Assembly: GCF_002355475.1 (NCBI RefSeq) | Contig: NZ_AP014862.1 | Location: forward strand, 4,402,001 to 4,466,000 | Direction of reading: 5' to 3' | Length of the DNA stretch: 64,000 bases | DNA from: Pseudomonas furukawaii | GTDB lineage: Bacteria; Pseudomonadota; Gammaproteobacteria; Pseudomonadales; Pseudomonadaceae | Part shown: positions 8,372-16,186 of the stretch, piece by piece | How positions within the stretch are numbered: the first letter of the stretch is position 1 | Layout: the number at the start of each line of letters is the position of its first letter | Position numbers and translations under genes: made by a program | The notes under the pieces: model-generated | The model's input: only the letters and a program-made list of their open reading frames with translations | Databases searched by the model: none | Told to the model about the DNA's origin: nothing

Positions 8372-9709
8372 TCAACGCAGGTTGATGATGGTCTGGGTCA
8401 CGGCGTCTTCGGTCTGGATGGTCTTGGCGTTCGCCTGGTAGTTGCGCTGGGCGACGATCAGGTTCACCAGCTGGTCCGACAGTTCGACGTTGGAGTCCTC
8501 CAGCGCGCCGGCCTGCAGGGCGCCCAGGGTGCCGGAGCGCGGCGTACCCACCACCGGCTCGCCGGACTCGAAGGACTGCACCCAGCCGGTCTTGCCTACC
8601 GGGGTCAGGCCCTGGACGTTGGCGAAGTTGGCGAGGATCACCTGGCCCTGCACCTTGGATTGGCCGTTGGTGTAGCGGGCGAAGATCACGCCGGTGTCGT
8701 CGATTTCCAGGCCGGCCAGCTGGCCGGTGGTGTAGCCGTCCTGGCTGATGCTGTTCACCGCGAAGGCGCTGGAGTATTGGGTGGAGCCGCGGATATCGAG
8801 GCTGATGCCAGCGGCGTTGGCGACGGCACCGTTGGCCGACCAGGTGGCCGGGGTGGCGCCGTCGGATTTGGCCGGAACCCAGTCGTCCATGTTGAACAGG
8901 CCGGTGGCCGGGTCGTAGTTCAGCTCGCCACCGGCGGCCATGCCTGCCGTGTCCAGGCTGCCATCGGTGTTGAACAGCAGGCTCGAGGTGTGCGGGTCGG
9001 TGCTGGTGGGGTCGGACGGGTTACGGCCATCCACCAGGACCGCCATGGTCCAGTTGTTGCTGACCGGCGGGGTGGCGGCCGGGTCCGCATTGTTGATGAA
9101 GTATTGGGTCATGACATGGGCGTTGCCCTGGGAGTCATAGATGTTGACCGAGGTGGACGAGGTGTAGGTGGTCGGGTCGCTCGGGTCGAACGGGGTATTG
9201 GTCGGCGCCTTGGTGGTGGAGTTCAGGTTGAACTTCTGGGCGACCTCGGTGGTGGCCCTGGGCGCCTGGTTCGCGGTCTGGATCTGCAGGTCGCTGACCA
9301 CGCCGTTCTGGACGTTGCCGTTGCCGTCGATGCCGTAGCCCTGCAGCCGGTAGCCGAAATTGTTGACGATGTAGCCATTGCGGTCCGTGCCGAAGTAGCC
9401 GGCGCGCGTGTAGCTGATTTCACCGTTGTTGCTGGTCTGGAAGAAGCCGTTGCCGTTGATGGCCAGGTCCAGGGCGTTCTGGGTGTAGTTGATGTTGCCC
9501 TGGTTGAACAGCTGGGACACATCGCCCAGCGACACGCCACTGCCCTGGGCGTTCTTGCCGGTACCGAGCACCGAGGCGGCATAGACGTCGGCGAACTCCG
9601 CGCGGGATTGCTTGAAGCCCGCGGTGCCTGCGTTGGCGATGTTGTTGCCGGTGACGTTGAGGTCGCTGGTAGCCGCCCGCAGGCCGCTGAGACCGATGTT
9701 GAACGCCAT
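8372..9709 (-). CDS. flgE: Flagellar hook protein FlgE
   Basis: FlgE polymerises into the flexible hook, the universal joint between rod and filament. The 445-aa product starts MAFNIGLSGLRAATSDLNV and has the rod/hook N-terminal motif NNIANAGTAGFKQSRAEF. The D1 and hook-specific insert domains occupy roughly residues 80-360, and the C-terminus has LSDQLVNLIVAQRNYQANAK. It is the last gene of the flgBCDE unit, following flgD by 45 nt. The length is near the 440-460 aa usual in Pseudomonas. Confidence 0.96.
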   Translation of the reverse strand: MAFNIGLSGLRAATSDLNVTGNNIANAGTAGFKQSRAEFADVYAASVLGTGKNAQGSGVSLGDVSQLFNQGNINYTQNALDLAINGNGFFQTSNNGEISYTRAGYFGTDRNGYIVNNFGYRLQGYGIDGNGNVQNGVVSDLQIQTANQAPRATTEVAQKFNLNSTTKAPTNTPFDPSDPTTYTSSTSVNIYDSQGNAHVMTQYFINNADPAATPPVSNNWTMAVLVDGRNPSDPTSTDPHTSSLLFNTDGSLDTAGMAAGGELNYDPATGLFNMDDWVPAKSDGATPATWSANGAVANAAGISLDIRGSTQYSSAFAVNSISQDGYTTGQLAGLEIDDTGVIFARYTNGQSKVQGQVILANFANVQGLTPVGKTGWVQSFESGEPVVGTPRSGTLGALQAGALEDSNVELSDQLVNLIVAQRNYQANAKTIQTEDAVTQTIINLR

Positions 9710-9754
9710 TTCTATCTCCTTTGCCGGTGCTTCCCGGCGATCGTTTCCGGGAAG

Positions 9755-10438
9755 TTACTGACCGATGACCTGGACCTTGGACAGGCCGACGCTGCCGATA
9801 CCGGCAAGGTTGAGCATCAGCTCGCCGCCGTTCTGCGCCAGGGTCACGCTGTCGACGTTGGCCGGCAGCATGGTGTAGAGCGCCTTGGTCTCGCCGCCGT
9901 ACTGGGCCTGGGCCTCGAACTTGTAGGTGCCCGGCTGCATCAGTTTGCCGCTGGAGTCCTTGCCGTCCCACATGAAGCTGACGCTGCCGGCACTCTGCTC
10001 ACCGAGGCTGATGCGATTCACCAGGGTGCCGGAGCTGTCGTAGACGTTGACCCAGACGTTGCTGCTGGACACCGGCAGCACGGCGCTGGCCTTGAAGGTC
10101 TCGCTGGTATCCACCACGGCCTTCTCGCTGGGGACTATGACCTTGCGCCCCACCAGGGACGAGGCCTGCAGGGCCTGGGACGACTGGTAGCCTGAGAGCA
10201 GCGAACCCATGCTGCTGTTCAGTTTCTCGATGCCCTCCACCTGGCTGAACTGGGCCAGCTGGGCGATGAACTCGCCGTTTTCCTGGGGCGACATCGGGTC
10301 CTGGTTGTTCAACTGGGCCACCAGCAGCTCGAGGAACTCGTTCTTGCCGAGGTCGTTCGACTTGGTGGCTTCGCTCTTGAGGGCGTACTGATCCAGGATC
10401 GACTGGCTGTCAGTGGTGGCGACGTTACTGATACTCAT
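9755..10438 (-). CDS. flgD: Flagellar hook cap / assembly scaffold FlgD
   Basis: FlgD caps the growing hook and is discarded afterwards. The 227-aa protein has the N-terminal FlgD domain (LGKNEFLELLVAQLNNQDPM, about residues 28-47, then QENGEFIAQLAQFSQVEGIE) and a C-terminal FlgD Ig-like/Tudor region (FMWDGKDSSGKLMQPGTY). No signal peptide is present, as expected for type III export. It lies between flgC and flgE. Confidence 0.95.
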   Translation of the reverse strand: MSISNVATTDSQSILDQYALKSEATKSNDLGKNEFLELLVAQLNNQDPMSPQENGEFIAQLAQFSQVEGIEKLNSSMGSLLSGYQSSQALQASSLVGRKVIVPSEKAVVDTSETFKASAVLPVSSSNVWVNVYDSSGTLVNRISLGEQSAGSVSFMWDGKDSSGKLMQPGTYKFEAQAQYGGETKALYTMLPANVDSVTLAQNGGELMLNLAGIGSVGLSKVQVIGQ

Positions 10439-10454
10439 GCTGGCTCACTCCCTG

Positions 10455-10901
10455 TCACTGACCGAGGGTCAGCACTTTCTGCATCATCTGCTTGGCGGTG
10501 TTCATCATCTCGACGTTGGTCTGGAAGGAACGGCTGGCGGAGATCATGTCTGCCATTTCCTCCACCACGTTGACGTTCGGGTAGTAGACGTAGCCCTCGG
10601 CGTTGGCCGCCGGGTGGTTGGGCTCGTAGCGCGGGGTCAGGGTGCTCTGGTCCTCCACCACGCCCAGCACCTCGACGCCGGCACCGGACTGGTCCTGGTC
10701 GGCGAACAACGAGCCACGGTCGCCGTTGCCCAGGCTGTCCTGGAACACGGTGGCGAACACCGGGTGGCGTGCGCGGTAGGTCGTGTCGAGGCTGGAGGAC
10801 ACCGTCTCGGCGTTGGCGATGTTGCTGGAAATGGTGTTCAGCCGGGTGTTCTGGGCACTCATGCCGGAGCCGGCGATGCTGAAGATGCTGGACAGGGACA
10901 T
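10455..10901 (-). CDS. flgC: Flagellar proximal rod protein FlgC
   Basis: FlgC is a proximal rod subunit. The 148-aa protein begins MSLSSIFSIAGSGMSAQ and has RLNTISSNIANAETVSSS, the N-terminal axial motif. The C-terminal half contains VYYPNVNVVEEMADMISASRSF, the FlgC/FlgG-type C-terminal motif, and MMNTAKQMMQKVLTLGQ at the end. It follows flgB by 14 nt and precedes flgD by 16 nt. Confidence 0.95.
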   Translation of the reverse strand: MSLSSIFSIAGSGMSAQNTRLNTISSNIANAETVSSSLDTTYRARHPVFATVFQDSLGNGDRGSLFADQDQSGAGVEVLGVVEDQSTLTPRYEPNHPAANAEGYVYYPNVNVVEEMADMISASRSFQTNVEMMNTAKQMMQKVLTLGQ

Positions 10902-10915
10902 GTCGGGTCGCTCCG

Positions 10916-11323
10916 TTATTCGCCGCGCAGGGCCTTGGTCAGGCCGTTGAACTTGCTGTTGAGGAGGGTGAAGCTGGCCTGGAACTGCATGGCGTTCTCG
11001 GTGTAGTTCGCCTGCTCCAGCTGGGCATCCACGGTGTTCTGGTCGATGGCCGCCTGGAACGGAATCCGGTACTTCAGCGCCGCGTCGCCCATGTCGAAGC
11101 CATCGGCTTCAATGTGGCGTTCGTGGGTGGTGGCGGCGTGGAAGGCGCCCTGGGCCTGCTTATCCGCCTGCTGCGCCAGCACGGCGGAAAAGTCCAGGTC
11201 GCGAGCCTTGTAGTTCGGGGTGTCGGCGTTGGCGATGTTGTTGGCCAGGACCTCACCGCGCTGGGCGCGGAAGCTGAGGGCTTGCTGATGGATGCCGAGG
11301 GCCTTTTCGAAGCTGATGCTCAT
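10916..11323 (-). CDS. flgB: Flagellar proximal rod protein FlgB
   Basis: FlgB is the most proximal rod subunit. Starting at ATG 11323 (MSISFEKALGIHQQALSFR) gives 135 aa, normal for FlgB. A start 45 nt further upstream is possible, but that stretch would lie only about 7 nt after the expected transcription start. The motif VLANNIANADTPNYKARDLDF marks the N-terminal axial region. It is the first gene of flgBCDE, with a sigma-54 promoter directly upstream. Confidence 0.95.
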   Translation of the reverse strand: MSISFEKALGIHQQALSFRAQRGEVLANNIANADTPNYKARDLDFSAVLAQQADKQAQGAFHAATTHERHIEADGFDMGDAALKYRIPFQAAIDQNTVDAQLEQANYTENAMQFQASFTLLNSKFNGLTKALRGE

Positions 11324-11370
11324 GTCCGGAACCTTTGCCAGTGGCAATCTGGTTTGCTTGCCTGACATTC

Positions 11371-11386
11371 AGCAAAGGCCGTGCCA
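11371..11386 (-). promoter_or_regulatory. Sigma-54 (-24/-12) promoter for flgBCDE
   Basis: Minus-strand TGGCAC-GGCCT-TTGCT is a perfect RpoN match, 48 nt from the flgB ATG. It has the same TGGCACGG start and exact spacing as the flgF promoter, so the two rod/hook operons are probably co-regulated. Confidence 0.9.
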
Positions 11387-11504
11387 TCTTTGTTTTTCCT
11401 TTATTTTCAATACCTTGAATAAAGGACACCCGGCAATAAGCGGCAAGAGGGTTCCGCTGTCGGCGCTGGAGCGGCAAAGCGGCAAGAGGGTGTTTGCCGC
11501 CAGC

Positions 11505-11840
11505 AGCCGGCATGCCGGCGAATGACGCGGAGCCGTTCGCGAGCAAGCTCGCTCCTACAGGGCACGTGCGAACCTCACGCTGTAGGAGCCGGCTTGCCGG
11601 CGAATGGCGCGAAGCCGTTCGCGAGCAAGCTCGCTCCTACAGGGTAGGTGCGGGCCTCACGCTGTAGGAGCCGGCTTGCCGGCGAATGACGCAGACCCGT
11701 TCGCGAGCGAGCTCGCTCCTACAGGGTAGGTGCGGGCCTCACGTTGTAGGAGCCGGCTTGCCGGCGAATGGCGCGGAGCCGTTCGCGAGCAAGCTCGCTC
11801 CTACAGGATCGTAGGAGCCGGCTTGCCGGCGAAGCTCGCC
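11505..11840. repeat. REP/BIME array A (82-bp period)
   Basis: The 534-nt gap between flgB and the MarR gene is mostly REP sequence. Units with stem GCCGGCTTGCCGGC (starting GTAGGAG at 11582, 11664, 11746 and 11811) alternate with inverted units of stem GCGAGCAAGCTCGC. The first three spacings are 82, 82 and 65 bp. Each pair is head-to-head, the BIME layout seen with RAYT-mobilised REPs in Pseudomonas. No coding sequence is supported here. Confidence 0.85.
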
Positions 11841-11857
11841 TGCAGGGAAGCCGGCGC

Positions 11858-12280
11858 TCAGGGCTTGATCTGCTTCAGCTCGTTCAGAAGCTCGATCAGC
11901 TGCTGCAGCTTCTGCTCGCCGAACTGCTCCTGGATCTTCTGGTAGTTGGCTTCCATCCCCTCGCTCATGGAGATGAAGCACTGGTGGCCCTTCTCGGTGA
12001 GGTTCACCAGCACACGGCGCTGGTCCTGGGGGGCCTTGCGCCGCGAGACCATCCCGTCCCGCTCCAGCCGCGCCAGCACTCCGGTCATGCTGGGCTTGAG
12101 GATGCAGGCGAGTTCCGCCAACTGATAACTCTCCAGCTCGCCATGCTGGCGCAGCAGGCGGATGACCCGCCATTGCTGTTCGGTGAGGTCATGCTGGTTG
12201 AGCAGGGGACGGAAGAAACTCATGGCCGCTTCGCGGGCCTGGAGCAGGGTCAGGGTCAGGGAGGGTCTTGGGCTGGGCAT
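11858..12280 (-). CDS. hpaR: MarR-family regulator, HpaR-like
   Basis: This is a winged-helix repressor of the MarR family. It closely resembles HpaR, the homoprotocatechuate-operon regulator, in SLTLTLLQAREAAMSFFRP, LTEQQWRVIRLL and LAELACILKPSMTGVLARL (recognition region about residues 55-75) and the wing region DQRRVLVNLTEKG. ATG 12280 gives 140 aa, the HpaR length; the longer open frame adds 29 unconserved residues. No hpa catabolic genes are in the window, so the target is unknown. It stands alone between a REP array and a small secreted protein gene. Confidence 0.8.
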   Translation of the reverse strand: MPSPRPSLTLTLLQAREAAMSFFRPLLNQHDLTEQQWRVIRLLRQHGELESYQLAELACILKPSMTGVLARLERDGMVSRRKAPQDQRRVLVNLTEKGHQCFISMSEGMEANYQKIQEQFGEQKLQQLIELLNELKQIKP

Positions 12281-12465
12281 GTCAGGGCAGGCTTGAGGAT
12301 TATTCGTGAAGAGTTTAACGAAGAACCTCACAGCCCCCAAGAAGCATCGAACAGGTCGGCCGGACACAGCCCTCAGGGCGGGTCAGACGCTTCCCCTGTC
12401 GCCCGGCTGACTCGAATCCGCACGGACAGAAACCGGGACTCGGGAAATGGCTTTCCATCTTCAGG

Positions 12466-12729
12466 TCAACCGTTACTGCAACCCTGACCGAAGACCCTGT
12501 ATTCGAGTTTATGAATCCTGCCTTGATGGTCCTGGTAAATCATATAAGCCGGGACAACTCCGCAGGCGTTCGGGATATCGCTTCTGGACAGGACTTTCGC
12601 AATATCCAGCTCCATTCCGTAATGGTATCGCTCGACTGCAGGTTCTTCGGCAACGCTGCTTTCCGCCTGCTCGGCGGCGAAGACGAACGCAGGCAGGCCG
12701 GCCAGCGCCAGCAGGGCAAGTAGTTTCAT
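12466..12729 (-). CDS. Small secreted DUF2790 protein
   Basis: The 87-aa precursor has a signal peptide (MKLLALLALAGLPAFVFA, cleavage after FA). The mature part is about 69 aa with YHYGMELDIAKVLSRSD and a conserved C-terminal EYRVFGQGCSNG, the hallmark of the Pseudomonas DUF2790 family. Two cysteines (in NACGVV and GQGC) could form a periplasmic disulfide. Family members are often multi-copy and induced by metals or stress, but their biochemical role is not established. It has its own upstream region and no obvious operon partner. Confidence 0.85.
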   Translation of the reverse strand: MKLLALLALAGLPAFVFAAEQAESSVAEEPAVERYHYGMELDIAKVLSRSDIPNACGVVPAYMIYQDHQGRIHKLEYRVFGQGCSNG

Positions 12730-12905
12730 CGCGGGACTCTCGGATAGATGAAGTTTGAAACTTCGACCCGCTCTCCACGAACGGGTCGAAGGTACAGCGC
12801 AACACCTTTCGGTGAAGTTTCACGGTAGGTGCCAACTTGTGGGAGGCGGGATGATTCTAGTGGCGCGGATAGTGGCGAAACAGCGCAGTTCCATCCAAAG
12901 ACCCT

Positions 12906-13817
12906 TTACTGGGCGAACAACAATCCATTGAGCAGGCCGGAACTATCGGGGGCTTCGCCGCCCTCGCCGATCACCACGGTGCAGGTCATCCCCGCAGCCA
13001 GCAGTACGTCGTCGGGAATGTCATCCAGGTGGATGCGCACCGGCACCCGCTGGGCGAGCCGCACCCAGTTGAAGGTGGGGTTCACGTCGGCGATGAGTTC
13101 CCGGCTCTGTGGGTTGTCGCGGTCGTAGATGCCCCGGGCGATGCTGTCCACGCGGCCGGTGAGGCGCTGGCCGCCCATGAGTCGCAGTTCGGCCCGGTCA
13201 CCCACCTGGATGCGCGGCAGCCGGGTTTCCTCGAAGTAGCCGTTGACGTAGAAGGACCCATCCGCCACCAGTGCCATGCTGGCCTCGCCGCGCTGGGCGA
13301 AATCACCCTTGTAGACATTCAGGTTGGTGACATGGCCCGCCATGGGCGCGCGCACCTCGGTACGCGCCAGGTCGAGCCGCGCCGCGTCCAGCGCCGCCAC
13401 GGCCTGCCGATAGTCCGCTCGGGCGACGGCGGCCAGGCGGCTGGCATCCTCGCGGCTTTCCCGGGACACCACCAGGTCGTCCATGTCGGCGCGGCGGTCG
13501 GCGTTCTCCTTGCGCATCTCCAGGGCCGCCTTGCGCGCGTCCACCAGGGCCTCGGCTTCCTTCACCCGCACCGCGTAGTGCTCCGGGTCGATGCGCATCA
13601 GCAGATCCCCCGCCGCCACCCGCTGGTTGTCCCGCACCACGACCTCAACCACCAGGCCGGCCACGTCGGGGGCGATGTTGACCACATCCGCGCGCACCCG
13701 GCCATCGCGGGTCCAGGGGGCGTCCATGTAGTGCTGCCAGAGGGTGCGTACCAGCAGCACCGCCAGGGCGAGGACGGACAGGGTGACGCCGACGCTGATG
13801 AGTCGCTTCAGGGACAT
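12906..13817 (-). CDS. HlyD/EmrA-family membrane fusion protein of an aromatic acid-type efflux system
   Basis: This periplasmic adaptor links an inner-membrane pump to an outer-membrane channel. The 303-aa protein has an N-terminal membrane anchor (about residues 8-26), biotinyl-lipoyl half motifs (VNIAPDVAGLVVEVVVRDNQ and VRAPMAGHVTNLNVYKGDFA) and a helical hairpin between them. It resembles AaeA-type adaptors. It is the last of four minus-strand genes (outer-membrane factor, FUSC pump, DUF1656 protein, adaptor) spaced 7-9 nt apart or overlapping, which implies one complex and one transcript. Confidence 0.88.
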   Translation of the reverse strand: MSLKRLISVGVTLSVLALAVLLVRTLWQHYMDAPWTRDGRVRADVVNIAPDVAGLVVEVVVRDNQRVAAGDLLMRIDPEHYAVRVKEAEALVDARKAALEMRKENADRRADMDDLVVSRESREDASRLAAVARADYRQAVAALDAARLDLARTEVRAPMAGHVTNLNVYKGDFAQRGEASMALVADGSFYVNGYFEETRLPRIQVGDRAELRLMGGQRLTGRVDSIARGIYDRDNPQSRELIADVNPTFNWVRLAQRVPVRIHLDDIPDDVLLAAGMTCTVVIGEGGEAPDSSGLLNGLLFAQ

Positions 13818-13824
13818 GGGGGCC

Positions 13825-14025
13825 TCAACGGTAGATGGTCAGCGCCAGGGCGCCATAGAGACAGGTGAACAGGCCGACGCGCAGCAGCGCCGGGTGCCAG
13901 GCATGGCGGTAGAGGCCGCACCAGGCGAACAGGCGGTCCAGGCCCCAGCCCAGCAGGAAGGCCAGCAGGAACAGCAAGGTCAGGGTCGGCAGGTAGACGC
14001 CGAGGACGGCGATTTCACGGGGCAT
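13825..14025 (-). CDS. DUF1656 small membrane protein (AaeX-like)
   Basis: The 66-aa protein starts MPREIAVLGVYLPTLT and has two predicted membrane segments (about residues 10-27 and 45-62). This matches the DUF1656/AaeX family, whose genes are nearly always found between a FUSC pump and its HlyD adaptor. The start overlaps the end of the pump gene by 11 nt, suggesting coupled translation. Its molecular role is unknown; a small accessory subunit of the pump is the usual guess. Confidence 0.85.
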   Translation of the reverse strand: MPREIAVLGVYLPTLTLLFLLAFLLGWGLDRLFAWCGLYRHAWHPALLRVGLFTCLYGALALTIYR

Positions 14026-16177
14026 GGGCCACTCCTTGCCGGGGGCTGTCCGCGACCTGCCGGGGCAGCGGGTTCTGCGGGTCCAGCAACGAGCTGCGGA
14101 TGAAGTGCAGGTAGCTCTGCAGGCGCCGCAGGGGCGAGGTCTCGAACTGCGGCGCACAGGGTTCGGCGGTGCCCCGGACGCTGTCGATGGCCTGCTCCAC
14201 CGCCAGCAACGCCCGCTGCCGGTTGGCCTCGGAGGGCAGGATGAACAGCCGCACCAGGGCCCGTCCCATGGCACGGATGGCCTGACGCCAGGGCATGGAT
14301 TCGGCGTAGCAGGACAACGCCGGCAGCCGGGCCTGCTCCAGGCGCAGCTCGATCACCGCATGCCCCACCTCCTGCACCAGGAACATCCAGCGCAGCAGCT
14401 GTCGCTGCACGTCCGGACGGCCGGCGGAATAGAGGTAGGCCTGGTTGAGCAGGTCGCGGGTGCCGCTTTCGAAGCCCGACACCAGGCCCTTCAAGCGTCC
14501 GCTCACCGCACGCACCACGCACAGGCGCAGGTCCCGCTCCAGGCGGCGCCAGAGCCAGGGCTGGTTGGGCGGCAGCAGCACGGCGGCGGCGACGGTGGCC
14601 AGGGCCATGGACAGCACCGAGGCCAGGTATTCGTTGAGCAGGCGGTGCGGGTCGAACAGGGTCTGGTTGGCCGGCACCGAATGCATGCCGAACCAGACCA
14701 GCAGCCCCAGGCCGGCGCCCGCACTCCGGGGCCGAGCCAGCAGCCAGGCGCCCAGGGCCACCACCGGCGCCAGGGCGCAGCAGAGCAAGGCGAAGCCATC
14801 CAGGTGCGGCAACACCCGGAAGGTCATGAGGACGCCCAGGCAGGCGCCGGCCGAGGCCCCCAGTGCCAGTTGCAGCGACAGCCGGCGGGGATTGGAGGAG
14901 GAGGACGCCAGCGCCGATACCATGCCGATGGTCATGGCGAAGGTGCCACCGCTGGGCCAGGCGGTGGCCATCCAGAACAGGCTGAGGACGAGGATCAGCA
15001 GGCCGCTACGCAAGCCGGCGATGGCCGCCGCCACCGGGTTGGCGCGGGGGCGGAAGCTCTCCTTCCACTGCTCCCGCTGATGGCGATCGTCCAGCAGCGA
15101 GGCGTGGGTCTGGGCGTAGTTGTGCAGATCGTCGGCGAAGCGATAGAGCAGTTCGGCGGCGGTGTCGTAGTCCAGCCCCTGGGCCTCCGAGGGCTGCTGC
15201 ACGGCGAGCTGAGCACGGCCGGCGCGAATCAGCGGCATCAACTCCTGCTTGCAGGCCTCCAGGCGCGCGGCCAGCTCGGACGCCTCGGCTTCACTGCTGA
15301 GTCGATCCCGCAGCGGGGCCAGCAGGCGGGCGACCTCCGCCAGGCAGGGCTGCAAGGCCTCCAGCACGCCGCCGCCCTGCCCCACGGACAGGCGCCGGAG
15401 CAACTGGTGCAGGCCATGGAAGCGGGTCGAGAGCACCATGAACTCATTGTTCAACCGGGCCAGCCGTCCGCTGCGCATGCGCATCTGCGGGTCCTCGAAG
15501 GCGGTGGCGTTGCGCAGGTTCTCCAGGCTCACGGCGGCAGCGGCGAAGCGCGCATTGGCGGCGTCGAAGCGCACGCTATCGAGCCCGCCGCGCAGCCCTT
15601 CGCAGGCGAAGGCGGCGAAGTCACGGAAACGCCCTTGCAGGGTATTGCGCAGGTCGACGCGGCTGCTCTGGGGCAGGACCAGCCCGCTCACCAGGCCGGT
15701 GCAGAGGATGCCCAGGCCGATCTCCAGCACCCGCCAGAGCGCCAGCATGAAGGCATCGTCGGGGTGGCGGGTGGCCGGCAGGCCGATCATCACCGCCGTG
15801 TAACCCGCCAGCACGCAGGCGTAGCCGCGAAAGTCCCGGTAACGCGCGGCGCCCGCCGTGCAGAGGCCGATCCAGAGCGCCAGGCAGAGCATGAACAGCA
15901 CCCGTTCCTGGTTGAACAGGGCGATCAGCAGCACCATCACCGACAGCCCCAGCAAGGTGCCGATGATGCGGTAGAAGCTCTTGGCCAGGACCTGTCCGCT
16001 CTGCGGCTGCATGACGATGAACACCGTCACCAGCACGGTGCCCGGCTGCGGCAGTTCGAGTCGGTAGGCCAGCCAGAGGGCGAGGAAAGCGGTGAGCAGG
16101 GCCTTGCAGACGAAGGCCCAGGTCAGGCCGTCACTGCGCGCCCACTCGGCCAGCGCGCGGTTGAAGGAGCGAACCAT
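14015..16177 (-). CDS. FUSC-family inner-membrane efflux protein (AaeB-like)
   Basis: This is the inner-membrane component of an efflux system related to AaeB (p-hydroxybenzoic acid export) and to fusaric acid resistance proteins. The 720-aa protein has two sets of membrane helices (about residues 25-175 and 385-530), each followed by a soluble helical domain, the FUSC layout. The first set includes LPQPGTVLVTVFIVMQPQSG. It sits 9 nt after the outer-membrane factor gene and overlaps the DUF1656 gene. The substrate cannot be read from sequence; aromatic or phenolic acids are the family expectation. Confidence 0.88.
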   Translation of the reverse strand: MVRSFNRALAEWARSDGLTWAFVCKALLTAFLALWLAYRLELPQPGTVLVTVFIVMQPQSGQVLAKSFYRIIGTLLGLSVMVLLIALFNQERVLFMLCLALWIGLCTAGAARYRDFRGYACVLAGYTAVMIGLPATRHPDDAFMLALWRVLEIGLGILCTGLVSGLVLPQSSRVDLRNTLQGRFRDFAAFACEGLRGGLDSVRFDAANARFAAAAVSLENLRNATAFEDPQMRMRSGRLARLNNEFMVLSTRFHGLHQLLRRLSVGQGGGVLEALQPCLAEVARLLAPLRDRLSSEAEASELAARLEACKQELMPLIRAGRAQLAVQQPSEAQGLDYDTAAELLYRFADDLHNYAQTHASLLDDRHQREQWKESFRPRANPVAAAIAGLRSGLLILVLSLFWMATAWPSGGTFAMTIGMVSALASSSSNPRRLSLQLALGASAGACLGVLMTFRVLPHLDGFALLCCALAPVVALGAWLLARPRSAGAGLGLLVWFGMHSVPANQTLFDPHRLLNEYLASVLSMALATVAAAVLLPPNQPWLWRRLERDLRLCVVRAVSGRLKGLVSGFESGTRDLLNQAYLYSAGRPDVQRQLLRWMFLVQEVGHAVIELRLEQARLPALSCYAESMPWRQAIRAMGRALVRLFILPSEANRQRALLAVEQAIDSVRGTAEPCAPQFETSPLRRLQSYLHFIRSSLLDPQNPLPRQVADSPRQGVAHAP

Positions 16178-16186
16178 GGTGGGTCC

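Noticed and set aside
11505-11840. CRISPR array
   Set aside because: Repeats are palindromic REP units and the intervening sequences are nearly identical, not unique spacers; no cas genes are present.
11858-12280. Assigning the HpaR-like gene to a nearby homoprotocatechuate pathway
   Set aside because: No hpa catabolic genes are in the window, so only the protein family can be named.
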